From Fagopyrum homotropicum (taxonomy: Eukaryota > Streptophyta > Magnoliopsida > Caryophyllales > Polygonaceae): a stretch of 64,000 nucleotides of DNA. The translations under genes and the position numbers were made by a program. The notes under the pieces are model-generated. The model worked only from the letters and a program-made list of their open reading frames with translations, searched no databases and had not been told where the DNA came from. Position 1 is the first letter of the stretch, and every line of letters starts with the position of its first letter. Shown in pieces: positions 47,279 to 60,330 of the stretch. The DNA is taken from assembly GCA_033239125.1 (NCBI GenBank), contig BSWB01000006.1, forward strand, positions 30,682,001 to 30,746,000, in the 5' to 3' direction.

Positions 47279-49881
47279 TCTATTATACTTACTAAAACAG
47301 AGCACGGGTCGATGACGTGGCGAGCTGTAAACGCAAGATTTTTGAAATGGAGCTCCCACAATTTTTTGGCCAATAAATCTTTATTTTTTACGCCAGAAAA
47401 TATTTTTTTACTAAACTAACAACTGCTTGTACGTAACTTTTTTTTGTTGGATAGGTCAATAAATCTTTATTTTTTAAGCCAGAAAATCTTTTGTTATTAA
47501 AATACCAATCACTTATTGGAAGATTTCACGTAACCTTTTTGTTAGCGAATCTCTAATTTTTAATTCTTTTGTCAGACAAATTTATTATAATAAAAATACA
47601 TTATAACCGATCAGATAATTATCAAAGGCTCAGCCGAATTTTATGGTTAACTTTAACCAATTTATAAAATCTAGCCGGATCTCAATTTTATCAGATCTTA
47701 TCATATCCTTGAAAATTCCAAAATACGCTTCCTACGTGTATTCTATAAATACCGTACTCCATTACGTAAAATTGTATCTTCTGCTTTGTTATTCTTCCCA
47801 ATACCCTATTATTCAATCCTCTCATTGATTCGTTCTTCTAAAGGTAATTTCGTTCCTATTCTCAAATATATAACCCGTTACTTCATAACGGTTATTAATT
47901 TATCATTTCCATCTTTTTAAAAAGCTGCATGTTCATTCTTCATGCATTGTCATTCCGGCTTTCCAGTGTTGCCGTTCAAAGATCTGATTTTTCCGGTCAA
48001 TTTGTAGGTACGGTATTAATTCGGTTTTCTTTTTTGATAATATATTGGTTTACTACCCAATATGTTTGAAAAAAACAATGGCCTACCCACCTTTTTTTGA
48101 AAAATACGGGATTGTTTTTTCTAAGGATTTCAATAGCTGATCGGTTTTAGTTTTATTTTCCAAAAATATATTTTAAAGTCTTTTTAAAATAAATAATATC
48201 ATCCTAATTAATTTTATCAATTTTTTTATTGGTTTTGAAAAGAAAAGTCATCGAAAAATTTATGGAAAATATTTGGATTTATAAGTCACAAAAATACCAA
48301 ATATAATTCGGATTTTTTTCTTTTCCAAAAATAAAATTTAAAATGTTTTCAAAATAATTGATTGTATCTTCAATCTTTAGATATTTTACAATGTATAAAT
48401 TGTATTTTGTCAAAATATTTTTAAAAAAGGTGTATGTCGTTAAAGATTTTAAACCGAACGGAGTTTTATTCTCAAAAGATTTTAAACTATTTTAAATATG
48501 TATATTTTCTCAAAAATATTTTACATATTATTTTGTTAAAAGATACACTGCTTTTGGGCTAAAATAGTGTATCTTAAATATGTATATTTCAGCAAAAGAT
48601 TTTAAACTATTTTAATGATTACAATTGATTTCGTTAACCAAAAATATCCGAAACAAATATTTTTAAAAACAGTGTATTTTGGGATATTATTTACAAATAA
48701 TTTTCAGAACAAAATAGTTTGTTACGTCAAAATATTTTGAAAACTGATCAGATTTGATTTCTTTTCTAACCGAGTAAATTATTGGAATTTTTCAATATAA
48801 GATATTAAACATATATTTATATTCGATTTTTTCTAATTATATATTATATTGATTCCTTCTATTATTGTTTTCAAAATATCCCTCAACAAACTTTTTTAAA
48901 ATTTTGTTGTTGTAAGCCCCAAAATTATTTTAAAAAATGTTCAATATATTGATTTCAAAAACTGAACTGAATTTTTTTCTTATTCAAAAAATCAGAAAAT
49001 TTTTTTCTTGAAAATCGGATCTTGAATTTTGAATTTTATGTATTAAAATTTATTTTTGATTTTTTTTTACTATATTATTTATTATTGTTTTCAATTTTGG
49101 TTTATATTATTTTTTTCTGAAATTTTAAATAAATAAACAGATTTTGATTTCGTTTCCAAAACTGATCGATTTTGATTTCCAAAATTGATCGGATATTGAT
49201 TTCGTTTTCAAAAATTTCAAAATAAAAACCCGATATCCGAATTAAAATTTGTTTATGATTTTTTACTATTTTTTCTATTACAGTTTTTAGAAATTGTTTT
49301 ATATTATTGATTCCGAAATTTTAAATAAGTAAACGGAATTTGATTTTAATATTTAAAATTTCAAAATTTCCGTGTTAAAATTCATTTTTGATTTTTTCTA
49401 CTATTTTTTTTATTACCTTTTACGTTTATTAGTTTATATTAATTTTTTCAAAATTTTAAATAAATAAACGGATTTGATTTCGTTTACAAAAAGTGATAAG
49501 ATCTTGATCCGATTTTCAAAAATATCCAAAATTTCGAATTTTCCGTTTTAAAATTTATTTCGGATTTTTTTTTACTAATTTGCATATTATTTGTTTTCAA
49601 TTTTGGTTTATATTATTTCTTTGAAAATTTTTAAATAATTTAAGGGATTTTAAATAATTCAAAAATATCATGATATTCGTTTTTATCTTTAATATTTGTT
49701 TTTTTCAACGTAATTTTTTTTCGACAAAACTTTGATCATATTTGATTTTTTTTAATGTCGATGTTAATAAAAAGTTATTTATATTTTTTTCTTTTTATTT
49801 ACAAAATATTTGTTAAGGTTAAATTAAAAAAATATTTAATTTAATTTTTTTTATAAATATATTATTAGTTCTCATATACAA

Positions 49882-52794
49882 TGTAACACCCCAAATTCTC
49901 GGAACTCGGGGAGCTACTGGTTAGGACCTCACAATGGGTCCCGACCTTGGTTTAACAACAACATTACTTGGATCTTACAACAAGGCACAAATGTATTTAA
50001 AACAATTTCTAAAACATAATATTTTTAATGATATAAACGTATACATGTGACAGCCTTACAAACATATATAAAGATACATAACATGCATGACGTATGGAAG
50101 ACTCCCCCGTCCCCATCTAATGAGTACGTGGACCCGGCTGACCATCCGTTCCGGATCTCTCTGCAACTGTCTATCTCTACAGATCTACAACACGGATAAA
50201 CCGTTAGCTAACTATCCAAATATAAGCAAAAATGATAACAGCACAAACACAAGCAGAAACAAAATAAACAAACATCATGCTGGCACTCAACCGTTTATTA
50301 TCTATTATTTAAGTGATTCACATTATTCAATTTAAGTTGTGGCACGAGAATTATTATTAGTTCTCGCCTCCGTTCCTTATCCAACTGGTGTAGGTCTAGC
50401 TGACTTCCACTTGTAGCATCACTACAAACCACGTATGGACTAGTCCCGAAAGAAACCCCCAGCGCCCCGCGAGCTACTGAGCAGAATGCCACCGCCCGTT
50501 ACTCTTAGGCCAAAATATAGGTCGGTAATTATATATCACAACCTATCTCTCTAACATTTCAATCACACACCACCATCATCATTTATACTCATATTTAGCA
50601 GTCAGCTAAGTAAGCCCAAAGGACTTACCTGATATAAAGCTCGACTCTTTGTACACCACTCGTTTTGTAAACTGTAGCAACTCAGTTGCCTGCCAAAGGC
50701 GATAAGTGCATTAGCACACTCTCACGTAGTTAGAAGTCTAAGACTTCTAAAATAGAATAATGTATTAAGACATAACTAGTTGCAGTATTAATTTAGGGTA
50801 AAATGACCATTTTACCCTTGGTCCCGAAATTCCCGAAAATTCTAAAATTCATGTCTAAACTCCTATTTGAGATTCTAAAATCATATTCTAACTCCCAAAT
50901 CTTCGTTTGGTTCCAAGCTAACATTTTTCCTATGTTTCTATTTTCCGGGAAATCGTAAAGGTCTAACTTCGATTCCAAATATAAAATTCGTAACCGCTTA
51001 TAAAAATTCCGACTTAAATCCCTAGATTATCTATGATGTCCTATCTAACTTTAGGAGAAAGAATTTCTCCAAACTGTTCATTCAACAGTTTTATAAAAAT
51101 TCCTAAAGTTGACTACTCCCTTTACAAATTCTATACTTAGCCAAAAATCTGAGTAGACTTTGAAAAATCATAACTCCTAAACCACTCACTGGATTTACCC
51201 CAAATTTTGATATGTTCTACTATAAAATCTTATCTATAATATATCCAAAATTTAGCTGCAAAGGAGATCAAAATCCTATTTAAAACTATCTCCCAAAACC
51301 GAATTTCAGCACAACAGAAAAACTTCTTACGACTCAATCTTGGAAAAATCGTAAATCCCAAACCACTCGCTGGATGCCTCTCAAATTTTAATATGTTCTA
51401 CAACAATATGTAAAATATATCATATCCAAAATTCAAGTCCAACGGATATCAAGAGCTTATTCAAAATCATCTCACAAAACAGCATCACTTGCTGTTTTCC
51501 CCAACACTCAGCACATATATAAAAACGTCAACTTTGAAACACAATAACTCTCAAACCGTAACTTCGATTCTTCCCAAATTTTAATATGATCTACAACAAG
51601 ATGTCAACTATATGATATCAAAAATTCAAGCCTAACAGAGATCAAAAGCCTATTCTAAACTATCTCACAAAACAGCATCCCATGCTGTTTTTCTCAACTC
51701 AGCACATTTATAAAACTGAACTTTGAAACCCCATATCTCTCCAACCATAACATGGATTCCTCTGAAATTTTAGTATGTTATACTACAATATCTCATCTAT
51801 AACCTATAAAAATTTCAGCCAAAAAGAATGAGTTTAGCATACCTAAATCTGGTCACAAAGTTGGCTGCTCGCCAATATAGAAAACTGAGACTGCAACAGC
51901 TCAACAACTACTCTCTATCTCTTCACCATGATACCAAAAGGAACAAGCTACTCTACTCCTAATCCAACTACCACTCAGCCCCTCTCACCATCCTACAATT
52001 GTTACCCTTATGCTGTTGTAAGTATTAAAGTAGTACAAAGAACAGCAGATTGCAGTGCAGAGGACTCACCAGTCCGGTCTGATTCGATCAAGTTCATTTA
52101 CAGCTTCCTGACGAGGCGAGGGGGAGTCTAGCGTGAGGGACGTCGCTTGTGATGGAAGCAGGGATCCGTCTTATGTGGTGCTGCAAGGCTAGACGGTTAT
52201 TTAAGTACAATAACGTTAGAGGGGAAGGAGAGGGAAAGGGGACAGCACCACCTCACTTGTTGCAACGATGACGGCGGCGGTCTAGGGCTAACGTGAGGGA
52301 TCGGCGCTGGCAGCCTCGCCTTGCTGGCTGATGCAGACGCAGCGAGATCCGGCGCAGAGAAGATTGCTGCAACTATGGATGTCGATCGTGCAAAGAGAGG
52401 AAGAGAGGAAGGGGATGATACGGCCGACTGTTGGTGTTGCTAATTAGGTTAGAATTAATTAAAATAGGTTAAAACTTAATTAAGGGGATGATTAGGGTAA
52501 AGGTAGAGACTTGGGCCGGCTGATTAGGTATAATGGGCCTACTCCGATGGGTATGCTCATTCCGCTATATGATGGGCTGATAAGTGAGTTGTTACTCGCA
52601 CGGAACCGCTCTTCGGTTTTTAAATTGTACGGAATTACTATTTGGGTTATATATTTATCATTTTATGTGAATGAAGGTCACATAAAATGATAGAACTTAA
52701 TATTGTGTAATATTATTTAAGATGAAGAAAGGTTAGCGGATCGGAATCCGGTTTAACCCGGTATTATGCGGAATAAAATTTTCCGGATATTACA
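49882..52794. mobile_element. Solo LTR, about 2.9 kb, inside the Helitron
   Basis: Begins TGTAACACCCC and ends GGATATTACA (TG...CA), flanked by the perfect 5 bp duplication TACAA (49877-49881 and 52795-52799). There is no internal coding region, primer site or second LTR. A solo LTR left by recombination is the simplest reading; a long non-coding LTR-like element is the alternative. Orientation cannot be fixed. Confidence 0.75.
51161..51840. repeat. Tandem repeat of about 180-190 bp x 4 within the solo LTR
   Basis: Four units start near 51161, 51341, 51533 and 51722. Each has TTTGAAA(A)...ATAACTCYYAAACC, then CCAAATTTTRATATGTTCTAC and a CTATCTCACAAAACAGCA-like end. Diverged copies, no coding content. 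Confidence 0.82.
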
Positions 52795-52901
52795 TACAAA
52801 AGTTGATGTCATTTTATTTAAAACATATAAAATATATATCATTTTATTAAAAACACATCAAATGTATAAGTAACCCGCACAAGGTGCGGGATATAAACTA
52901 G

Positions 52902-53656
52902 TTCAGTCGGTAAGATACAATGCATCTATCAGGATGCAGAGCCGCTTCAATTTCATTGTGCATAATATTTTTAAAATTCGTTGATCTCGTATTTAATTTT
53001 GCTATTTAATTTTATATATATAAAATATTTTTTTTGTTTTTTAATTCGGCCTTGTGTATTTTCCTATCTCACATCGGTTATCAATTAAAACTGATACTTT
53101 AAAAACTTCTATAATTAGAGAATTGAAATAAAACAAATTATACATTTTTATTATTAATATCGGATTAATATCATATACGTGGGTAGTCGTTGACTTAATG
53201 TTATCGAGTAACACTAACAGTTTGAAAACTTGTATAAAAAGAGGATTTCCTTAATTTTTTTGCTATTCCACATCGCATTAATATATGTTAGCTATATGGG
53301 TCGTTGACCTACTATTATTTGGATCGTTGTCTATATAACCTCAAAAAATTATTGACCTACGAATACATATTTTACTTTGTTAAATACTTATATTTTTGGC
53401 ATAATTTTTTTCCTCGCATAATTATTTATAAAATTCTTTGTTATCCACAATTTTTTTAATTCATCCATATTTACTTATATTTTGGTATCCCACCATGGTT
53501 ATTAAATAAGACTAAACTTTTATAAATAAATAGAAAGTTTCCTTAATTGAACAACTCATATTTTTTTTACCTTTTTAACATAATATTTTTTTAAATAATA
53601 CCACGCAAGGTGCTGCACTAACAAATTATAAATTAAAAACGCCACTTTTACTTAAT
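52902..53656. other. AT-rich DNA between two Helitron-type ends
   Basis: No gene. ACCACGCAAGGTGCTGCACTAAC at about 53601-53623 resembles a decayed Helitron 3' end, but the hairpin is incomplete. Confidence 0.4.
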
Positions 53657-53963
53657 TTATATATATACTACCAAAAGTACACTACACTAATGCTAACGTG
53701 AGGCCCCCACAATTTTTCTCGAAGTAAATTTTTTACTAAATCACAATTTATGTCAATAAATATTTTTTTTACTAAAATAAAATCTAATTTCAAATCTTTT
53801 TTTAACCAATCTTTTAAAAATTTAATCCAAAATAAGTTAAGTATATCACGTTATAGACTTCTCCGGTACGTTTTATCAAAACAAAATCTACAAAAAAAAA
53901 AATCTTTTTTATCAAAACATCAATATTTAAATATACCTGCACAAGGTGCGGGTTATGAACTAG
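53657..53963 (+). mobile_element. Short Helitron-type element
   Basis: The 3' end has the hairpin CCTGCACAAGGTGCGGG, then TTATGAA and CTAG followed by T (53936-53964), closely like the larger Helitron. The 5' end is probably at TATATATACTACCAAAAGTACACTAC, but the leading TC is not intact, so the start is approximate. Confidence 0.55.
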
Positions 53964-54357
53964 TTAATCTGTAAATAGACTTACTAATCAAATTCATTTT
54001 CAAAATCAATATTTTAAATAATTTATTTTTTTACTGAATCATTAACCAACTATTTAGTTAAACAATGAAATATATATTTTTATTAAAATAAATATAGTTT
54101 ATTTGTTTGTACTCTCCTATATTGTAATTAAAAATGTTTGTAATTATTACACATTAAATTTAATCGCCATGTTTCAGTATTTACAAAAGTTAAAATAAAC
54201 ATAAATGTAGTTCTAGATTTATATTATGCTTTTTTGAAATATTCATGTAACAAATATTCGTGCTTGGCACATGCACGATATGTATACAAAAAAGATGTTA
54301 ATTAAAATAAAAGGCCCTAATCTCTAGTTTCTTTGCTATTAATGAAAAAATTAAAAG
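53964..54357. other. AT-rich gene-free DNA
   Basis: Nothing recognisable. Confidence 0.4.
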
Positions 54358-54538
54358 GAACAATTTGATTTACTAGGCTTTTTCTAGTTTTGTTTTTAAT
54401 AAATGTACCCCTTGAGAGAAGAGTGTGTAGAGTTTGAAAATAAATACAAAAGGTTGGGGTATATTTACTTAATTGAAACATTAAAAAGCCTAGTTACTAC
54501 TCTAATTTTTCAAAAAAGCCTAGTTACCAAAATTGCCC
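54358..54538 (+). mobile_element. Mutator-like MITE, family A, copy 5
   Basis: GAACAATTTGATTTACTAGGC to GTTACCAAAATTGCCC, very close in sequence to copy 1. The TSD is not clean in the A-rich flanks (AATTAAAAG versus AATAAAAAG). Confidence 0.8.
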
Positions 54539-54563
54539 AAAAATAAAAAGGGTAAATCGTTTT

Positions 54564-56892
54564 GAAATAATTTGACATACTAGGCCTTTTTGAGTTTTTG
54601 TTTAAGAAAGTGTACCCCAAATTTTTTACCACTTTCATTTAATAGTAGGTTAAAATTATTAACCCTTCTATTTAGAAAGAAAGAAATAATGATGTTTGTT
54701 ATTTGTTATATAAGTATAAATTTTAATTTTTAATTACTGAATTTGTTTTTTTTTTCTTGCCTTTTTATTTTATTTATTTATTTATTTTCTTTTTTATTTT
54801 TTGGACTAAATTTTTCATACCGGAATTTCTCATACCAGAATTTCTCGTACCAGAATTTTTCATACCAGAATTTTTATACCAGAAATTATCATACGAAAAG
54901 TTCATACCAGAAATTTCATACCAGAAATTATCATACGAAAAGTTCATGCCAGAATTTTGTCATACAAGAATTTTTTCATACCATAATTTTTTACACAAGA
55001 TTTTCATACCATAAAATTACATACCATAAAATTACATTTTGTCATATCAGAATACCAAAATTCTGGTATCATACCAGAATACCAAAGTTTTTATACCGGA
55101 AATTCATACCAGAAAATTTTCTGGTATTAATATTCATCTGGTATGAGTTTTCAACATGAACAAATAAATCCCTTCTAACTGGTCTACAACATTCAGGTTT
55201 CTGGTATGAATTTTTGCCTTATTACAGTTCGGGAGAGAGGAGGAGACACTAGCTATCAACAGAAGAAAAATAAATCTGATTCTTGTCCCTTAGTGATCCA
55301 CCAAAACCTCAGTTTCATTCATTTCAGACATGTCAATCAACATGTCAAATGACACTTTACTTTATCAAACTAAGGAAATAGAAAGGACCATGGCGAGCAT
55401 TTCAGGGACATAAAAAATAAAGAATAAATGATGTTTCTATGTAAGTTTTAATTTTTAACTAATGAATTTGTTTTTTATTTGATTTTTTTGTCTTTTTATT
55501 TTCTTTTTTTTATTTTTTGGAATAAATTTATCATACCAGAAATTTCCTTATACCAGAAATTTTATCATACCAGAAATTTATCATACTAGAATTTTTATCA
55601 TACCAGAATTTTATCATACCAGAAATTTATCATACATAAATTTTTATCATACTAGAAATTTTATTATACCAGAAATTTTATCATACCAGAAATTTTATCA
55701 TAACGGAAATTTTATCATACCAGAATTTTTTTATACTAGAAGTTGTTTTTTGGTCGTTTTTTATTTTTTATAATTTTCTGGTATGAGTTTCTGGTATGAA
55801 ATTCATACCATAAACTCATACCAGAATTTTTTTTGTTTTCTTTTTATCCTTTTTAATTTTTATAATTTATATGCCGGATTTACATACCGGAGTTACATAC
55901 CGGAGTTACATACCGAAGTTACATACCGGAGTTACATACCGGAGTTTCCCATACTAGAATTTTTTTTGTTTTTGTCACCACTTCATACCGGATTTACATA
56001 CCGAAATAACATACCGGAATTATTTTTTATACTTACATACCGGTGTCTCACATACCGGAATCTCACATACCGGACATTTAAAGGATTACAAAACCCATAT
56101 GCAACTAAAAAGAGGTCCAAAAAGTTCAGCCTCTGTTGCTCCCATGTACGGATGAACTTCTCATTAAATCCAAGTGAGATAATTTATCTGCAATAAGAAT
56201 AATGGTTTACTTACGCAATCAGAAAGTTTTGTTTTGGCGCCCTAAGATTATACTTGTTAGTATACATACCTTTGTTGCTCCAAAAAGTTCAGCCTCCAGT
56301 ATCTTAGAGTTTTAGAGTTTGATAGTAATGGATTTCAATGTTTTCAACTTGCTCTACACTGCATACACAATGATTGTATAACAAAATGCCAAGAAAAATA
56401 GGAAAGTAAACTCATATGACAACATTTTTTATTGTATATTACCATTGCCCAGATGCAGCAACCATAGCTACAACGTATAGAAGCAGGGCTCTAGGCTGGT
56501 ACGAGGGAGAGATGAAACTCGAAGGAAGGAGGCGGTTGCAAGCTGTTGCGTTTGCCCTCTCAATACAGTACGAACCCATGACCGCAGATGCGTGAAGAAT
56601 TAGGAGGAAGGGAGGCTATGGTTGTGTATCGGCGGCAACAGCAATCTCGTGTAAGGGGAGGAGGCCAAAGTTGTTGTTACGCATCAGGGAAGTTAGGGCA
56701 AGAGGAGAGGTTTTGCTCTTGGCGGCGATGAAAGGCCGTTGAGAGAAGAGAGGAACGCAGGGAACGGTTTACTTCTTCAAATTAGGTTTGACAGTAAAAA
56801 TAGAAGAAGGGGTACATTTACTTAACTTAAAAATACTAAAAGCCTACTTACTACCTATAATTCTCAAAATAGCCTACTAACCAAAATAGCCC
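54564..56892 (+). mobile_element. Long member of Mutator-like family A (2.3 kb)
   Basis: Same termini as the short copies: GAAATAATTTGACATACTAGGC on the left and CTACTAACCAAAATAGCCC on the right. A perfect 9 bp TSD AATCGTTTT (54555-54563 and 56893-56901) shows that it is one insertion. The middle differs from the short copies. About 54810-56080 is an array of short repeats, and 56440-56790 is a GC-richer, gene-like but frameless region. No transposase seen. Confidence 0.87.
54810..56080. repeat. Degenerate short-repeat array (CATACCAGAATTT-type)
   Basis: Dozens of copies of a unit of about 13-17 bp: TTCATACCAGAAATTT and ATCATACCAGAAATTTT, later changing to TACATACCGGAGT. Most are in the same direction; some are inverted (TTCTGGTATGA at about 55060-55145 and 55781-55799). 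Two blocks are separated by about 330 bp of non-repeat DNA (55180-55510). Open frames through it (for example 54743-55159) translate to YQNFS-like repeats only because the DNA is repetitive. Confidence 0.85.
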
Positions 56893-57127
56893 AATCGTTT
56901 TTTTTTATTTAAAACACTAGTCCATTTAAGATTGCTCTTGTCAATTGGAACATTTTATTCAAACTAATTTATTTTAAAACAACTATTATTTATATCATAT
57001 TTTAAACATATCCTCATTTAAAAATTAGTATTTATAATACACCATTAATCATTTGTCCATTAAAATTAAAATTTGGGTATAATATATATCCATCGTATAC
57101 ACGACACACCTAAATCCCAAAACCATT

Positions 57128-57310
57128 TGGGCTAATTTGGTTAATAGGTTATTTTGAGTTTTATTTATAGTAACTATACCATTTAGTTTTTTTAATTAGC
57201 TAAATATACCCCAATCTTTTGTATTTTCTCTCAAACTCTAAACACTCTTATCTCAAAGGGTACATTTACTAAAACTAAAACTCAAAAAGCCTAGTAAACC
57301 ATATTATTTC
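57128..57310 (-). mobile_element. Mutator-like MITE, family A, copy 7
   Basis: GGGCTAATTTGGTTAATAGGTT to AGTAAACCATATTATTTC. The flanks AAACCATTT (57119-57127) and AAACCCATTT (57311-57320) differ by one inserted C. The most diverged copy (CTCAAAAAGCC arms), closest to copy 3. Confidence 0.72.
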
Positions 57311-57559
57311 AAACCCATTTTACCTTGAAATAAAGGTGTTTCTTTTTTATTCTTTTCGAATTTATATTCATACACTTACCTCAAAATACAAATTTCTATC
57401 TTGTTTTATTTGTTTTTCTAATTTATACAGTGACACCTTTCAAAAAAAATTTGTATTATGCTAGCTCTTACCTTCAAATTTGTATTAAACAAGCTTTAAC
57501 CTTTTATTTATACTCTTTTAGACCTATTAGATTTTTAAAAAGATTTATATACTAATGTT

Positions 57560-60330
57560 TTATTTAAACGATTATATCTATCAATTCCTTTTTCCACAAA
57601 AGAAATCAAGGATGTCCTGTTTGATATAGGCAGTGATAAACTGCCTAGACCGGACGATATGTCTGCTGGGTTCTATAAAAAATATTGACATATTATAGGT
57701 CCGGCAGTCACTAGAGCAGTCAAGAGCTTTTATAGATACGGAAAAATCATTAAGCAAATCAACCATACATTCATCGCTCTACTCCCTAAAGTAGATAACC
57801 CAACAACAATTGCCCATTATAGACCTATAAGCTTATGCTCAACTATCTACAAAATAATCGCCAAAATTCTGGCAAGAAGACTGAGCTCAGTCTTACATAA
57901 CCTGATCCACCCACTACAAAGTGTGTTCATTAAACATGAAGTTGTTTATGATAATGTGCTCATCGCGCATGAAATATTCCATAGTTTTAAAGCAAAAAAA
58001 AAAAGGAAAAGAAGGATTTATGGCAATAAAAATGGATATGGAAAAACATATGATAAAGTTGAATGTGAATTTTTGAAAGCTGTATTAGAAAATTTTGGTT
58101 TTGGAGAAAGATTTCGAAAATGGATCACTGAGGCATCTCATCAGTGTCTTACTCCATTTTAATCAATGACTTCCCTACCAACATTTTTGCTCCTCAGAGA
58201 GGTCTTCGCCAAGGTGACTCCTCTTCTCTTTAACCTTTGTGCGGAAGTATTAGCCAGAAACATACAAGTAAAGACAAACGAGTACCCAAAGTCTTTAGGC
58301 TTCCCCATCACAAAGAATGGAACAAAAATACCGTTTTTAGCCTTTGCTGATGACATTATTATTTTCACTAAAACATCAGTAGAAGCAAGCAACAAGATGC
58401 TGTTAATTCTAAATGATTATTGTGAAATCTCGGGACAGATCATAAATTACCATAAATCAGCATTTCAAACCACTACAAACATTGACCAAAGTAATATAAT
58501 AAGAATCCAAGAGAACCTTGGAATCAATGCCACGAATAACCTTGAACAATATCTCGAATTCCCCATCATTAATGACCAAGTTAACAAGGTAATATTTAAT
58601 TCCGTTATAATTAAAACAAAATAACAACTTACTATGTGGAAAACATCGACTATGTCACAAGAAGGGATAATAACTCTAATAAGATCTAACATCAATGCCA
58701 AACTAAGCTATCTAATGCAAGCATTCATGTTACCAACAAGTATTAACCTCAAATTCGACCAGCTCAACAGAAAATTCTTTTGGAGCAAGGGCCCTAATTT
58801 CCACCCGCTTATCAGTTGGGACAAAATTTGCAAACCAAGAACCCTTGGAGGCACCGGAATTAGGAAAGCAAAAGATATGAATAAAGCATTACAAATGAAG
58901 CTTCCGTGGAAAATCATGGTGGATCCGGATAATATTTGGGTTAAAATAATTGAAGGAAAATATCTTAAAGGTTCATGCCTTTGGAACTACCATTGTGGGA
59001 AAAATGTATCGTGACAATGGAAGAAACTAGTGAAATTAAGAGAAGATTTCGACAAAGGACTTAGATGGAGAATTAGTGATGGAAAAACAGTTAGATTTTG
59101 GAAAGACAGATAGATCAGTGATAAACCGCTGCAGGATATCGTGACCAATAAGGACTTGATAAATCAGAACGAATGTATTTTTTCGTATATCATGAATAAA
59201 CGGTGGAATCATCAACTATGAAATCAACTAAACACAATACTTCCTATTAATATCATCGAAAAAATTAAAAGCTATAATCTTCCGAAAAATGATACAAGAG
59301 ATAGACTATATTGGGCACAAAATGATGAAGGATGATACTCAACTAAGTCAACCATGGAAATGATACAAAAAAGGAAGGTTGGTGTCACCACAAACAAAAT
59401 ATGGATATGAAAGATTAACACAATGCCCAAAATAAAAAATTCCTATGGAAACTAACACTCGATGACCTACCAACAAAACAAAACCTTGACAAGTAGAGAA
59501 TTCCAATTGTGATGAATTGTGAATTCTGTAAACATCACACTGAAAGTTCCAAGCATTTGTTCTTACAGTGTACCTATACGCTACAAACAATCGACAATCA
59601 AAACATTTCATCCTTGCTACTGAAACACGACTTCGACGAGTGGAACATTGTAGAGGCTCTTGTCGACCTTATTGGTCTTTTAACGTCTTCAGATATGAGA
59701 CACCTTGATGTCATTTGGTAGAACATATGGTTGGCTAGGAACCAAATTATCTTTTAAAAAACAAAGACACCACAGAATCTCAAAAAAATTGCTTTAAATC
59801 AAATCGCCGATCAGGAACAAGCTAACAAAAATCTGAATAATAATAAAACCAAGAATGTCCAGCAAAGGAGGAAAACTAAAAGATAAAGTGGACACGGCCA
59901 AAAGATGGGTATTTAAAACTCAATTTTAATGTATCAAAAAATTCAGAAAACCACTTTTCTTTTGGTTACATCATTAGAAACCAGTTTGCCGCTCCTATTG
60001 ATATGGGGAGCGGAAGATGCAATGCCTATTATGTACTTGAGACAGAAGTGTTTGCTCTTCGGGAAGGCCTTCAAAAGGCCAAGGGAATAGGAGTTAGATC
60101 CATTGCGATCAAATACAACAACTTGATGCTTATTAATGCGATCAACCGACTATGGAAACCTCCATGGGAAATGGACATGATTGTTATTGATATTACTAAT
60201 ATGATCTTGGAATTTTCTAACTCTTCTATGCAGCATATTTTCAGGGAAATCAATACGGTCGCGGACAAGATTGCCATGCATGGTTTCAACTACATGATGG
60301 ACGTTGATTATATTCTAGAAGATGTTTAAG
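57560..60330 (+). pseudogene. 5'-truncated L1-type LINE ORF2
   Basis: Reverse transcriptase blocks in order: KLPRPDDMSAGFYKKY (normally K-x-P-G-x-D-G), HYRPISLCSTIYKIIAKILARRL, LRQGDS-like remnant, then the catalytic loop LAFADDIIIFT (FADD intact, about 58338-58370). Next come LSYLMQAFMLPTSI, FFWSKG...WDKICKPRTLGGTGIRK, a zf-RVT site (CEFCKHHTESSKHLFLQC, 59518-59571) and RNase H (TEVFALREGLQKAKGIG...FREINTVADKIAMHGF, 60003-60329). More than ten stops and frameshifts break it. Endonuclease and ORF1 are absent, as in a 5'-truncated insertion. A different, older family than the LINE at 10-24 kb, judged by sequence and decay. Confidence 0.88.

Larger units (their letters stand above)
47279..52901 (+). 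mobile_element. Non-autonomous Helitron, split by a solo LTR
   Basis: The 5' end reads TCTATTATACTTACTAAAAC after a host A. The 3' end is CCCGCACAAGGTGCGGG (hairpin), then ATATAAA and CTAG before a host T, so the element sits between A and T with no duplication, as Helitrons do. Without the inserted LTR and its TSD it is about 2.7 kb. The interior is AT-rich, with repetitive TTTGATTTCGTTTTCAAAA-like sequence at 48900-49700. No Rep/helicase frame. Confidence 0.8.

Noticed and set aside
52901..52970. tRNA-like stretch CAGTCGGTAAGA...GAGCCGCTTCAATTTC
   Set aside because: Box A-like and B-like pieces are present, but no acceptor stem and no proper T-arm can be paired; at most a decayed SINE.
54743..55159. 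138 aa frame with YQNFS-like repeats and a hydrophobic start
   Set aside because: It is the translation of the ACCAGAATTTCTCAT DNA array; the repeats drift out of frame elsewhere and there is no sign of selection on protein.
54810..56080. Regularly spaced short repeats considered as a CRISPR-like array
   Set aside because: Unit of 13-17 bp with no constant-length unique spacers, in a plant genome and inside a TIR element.
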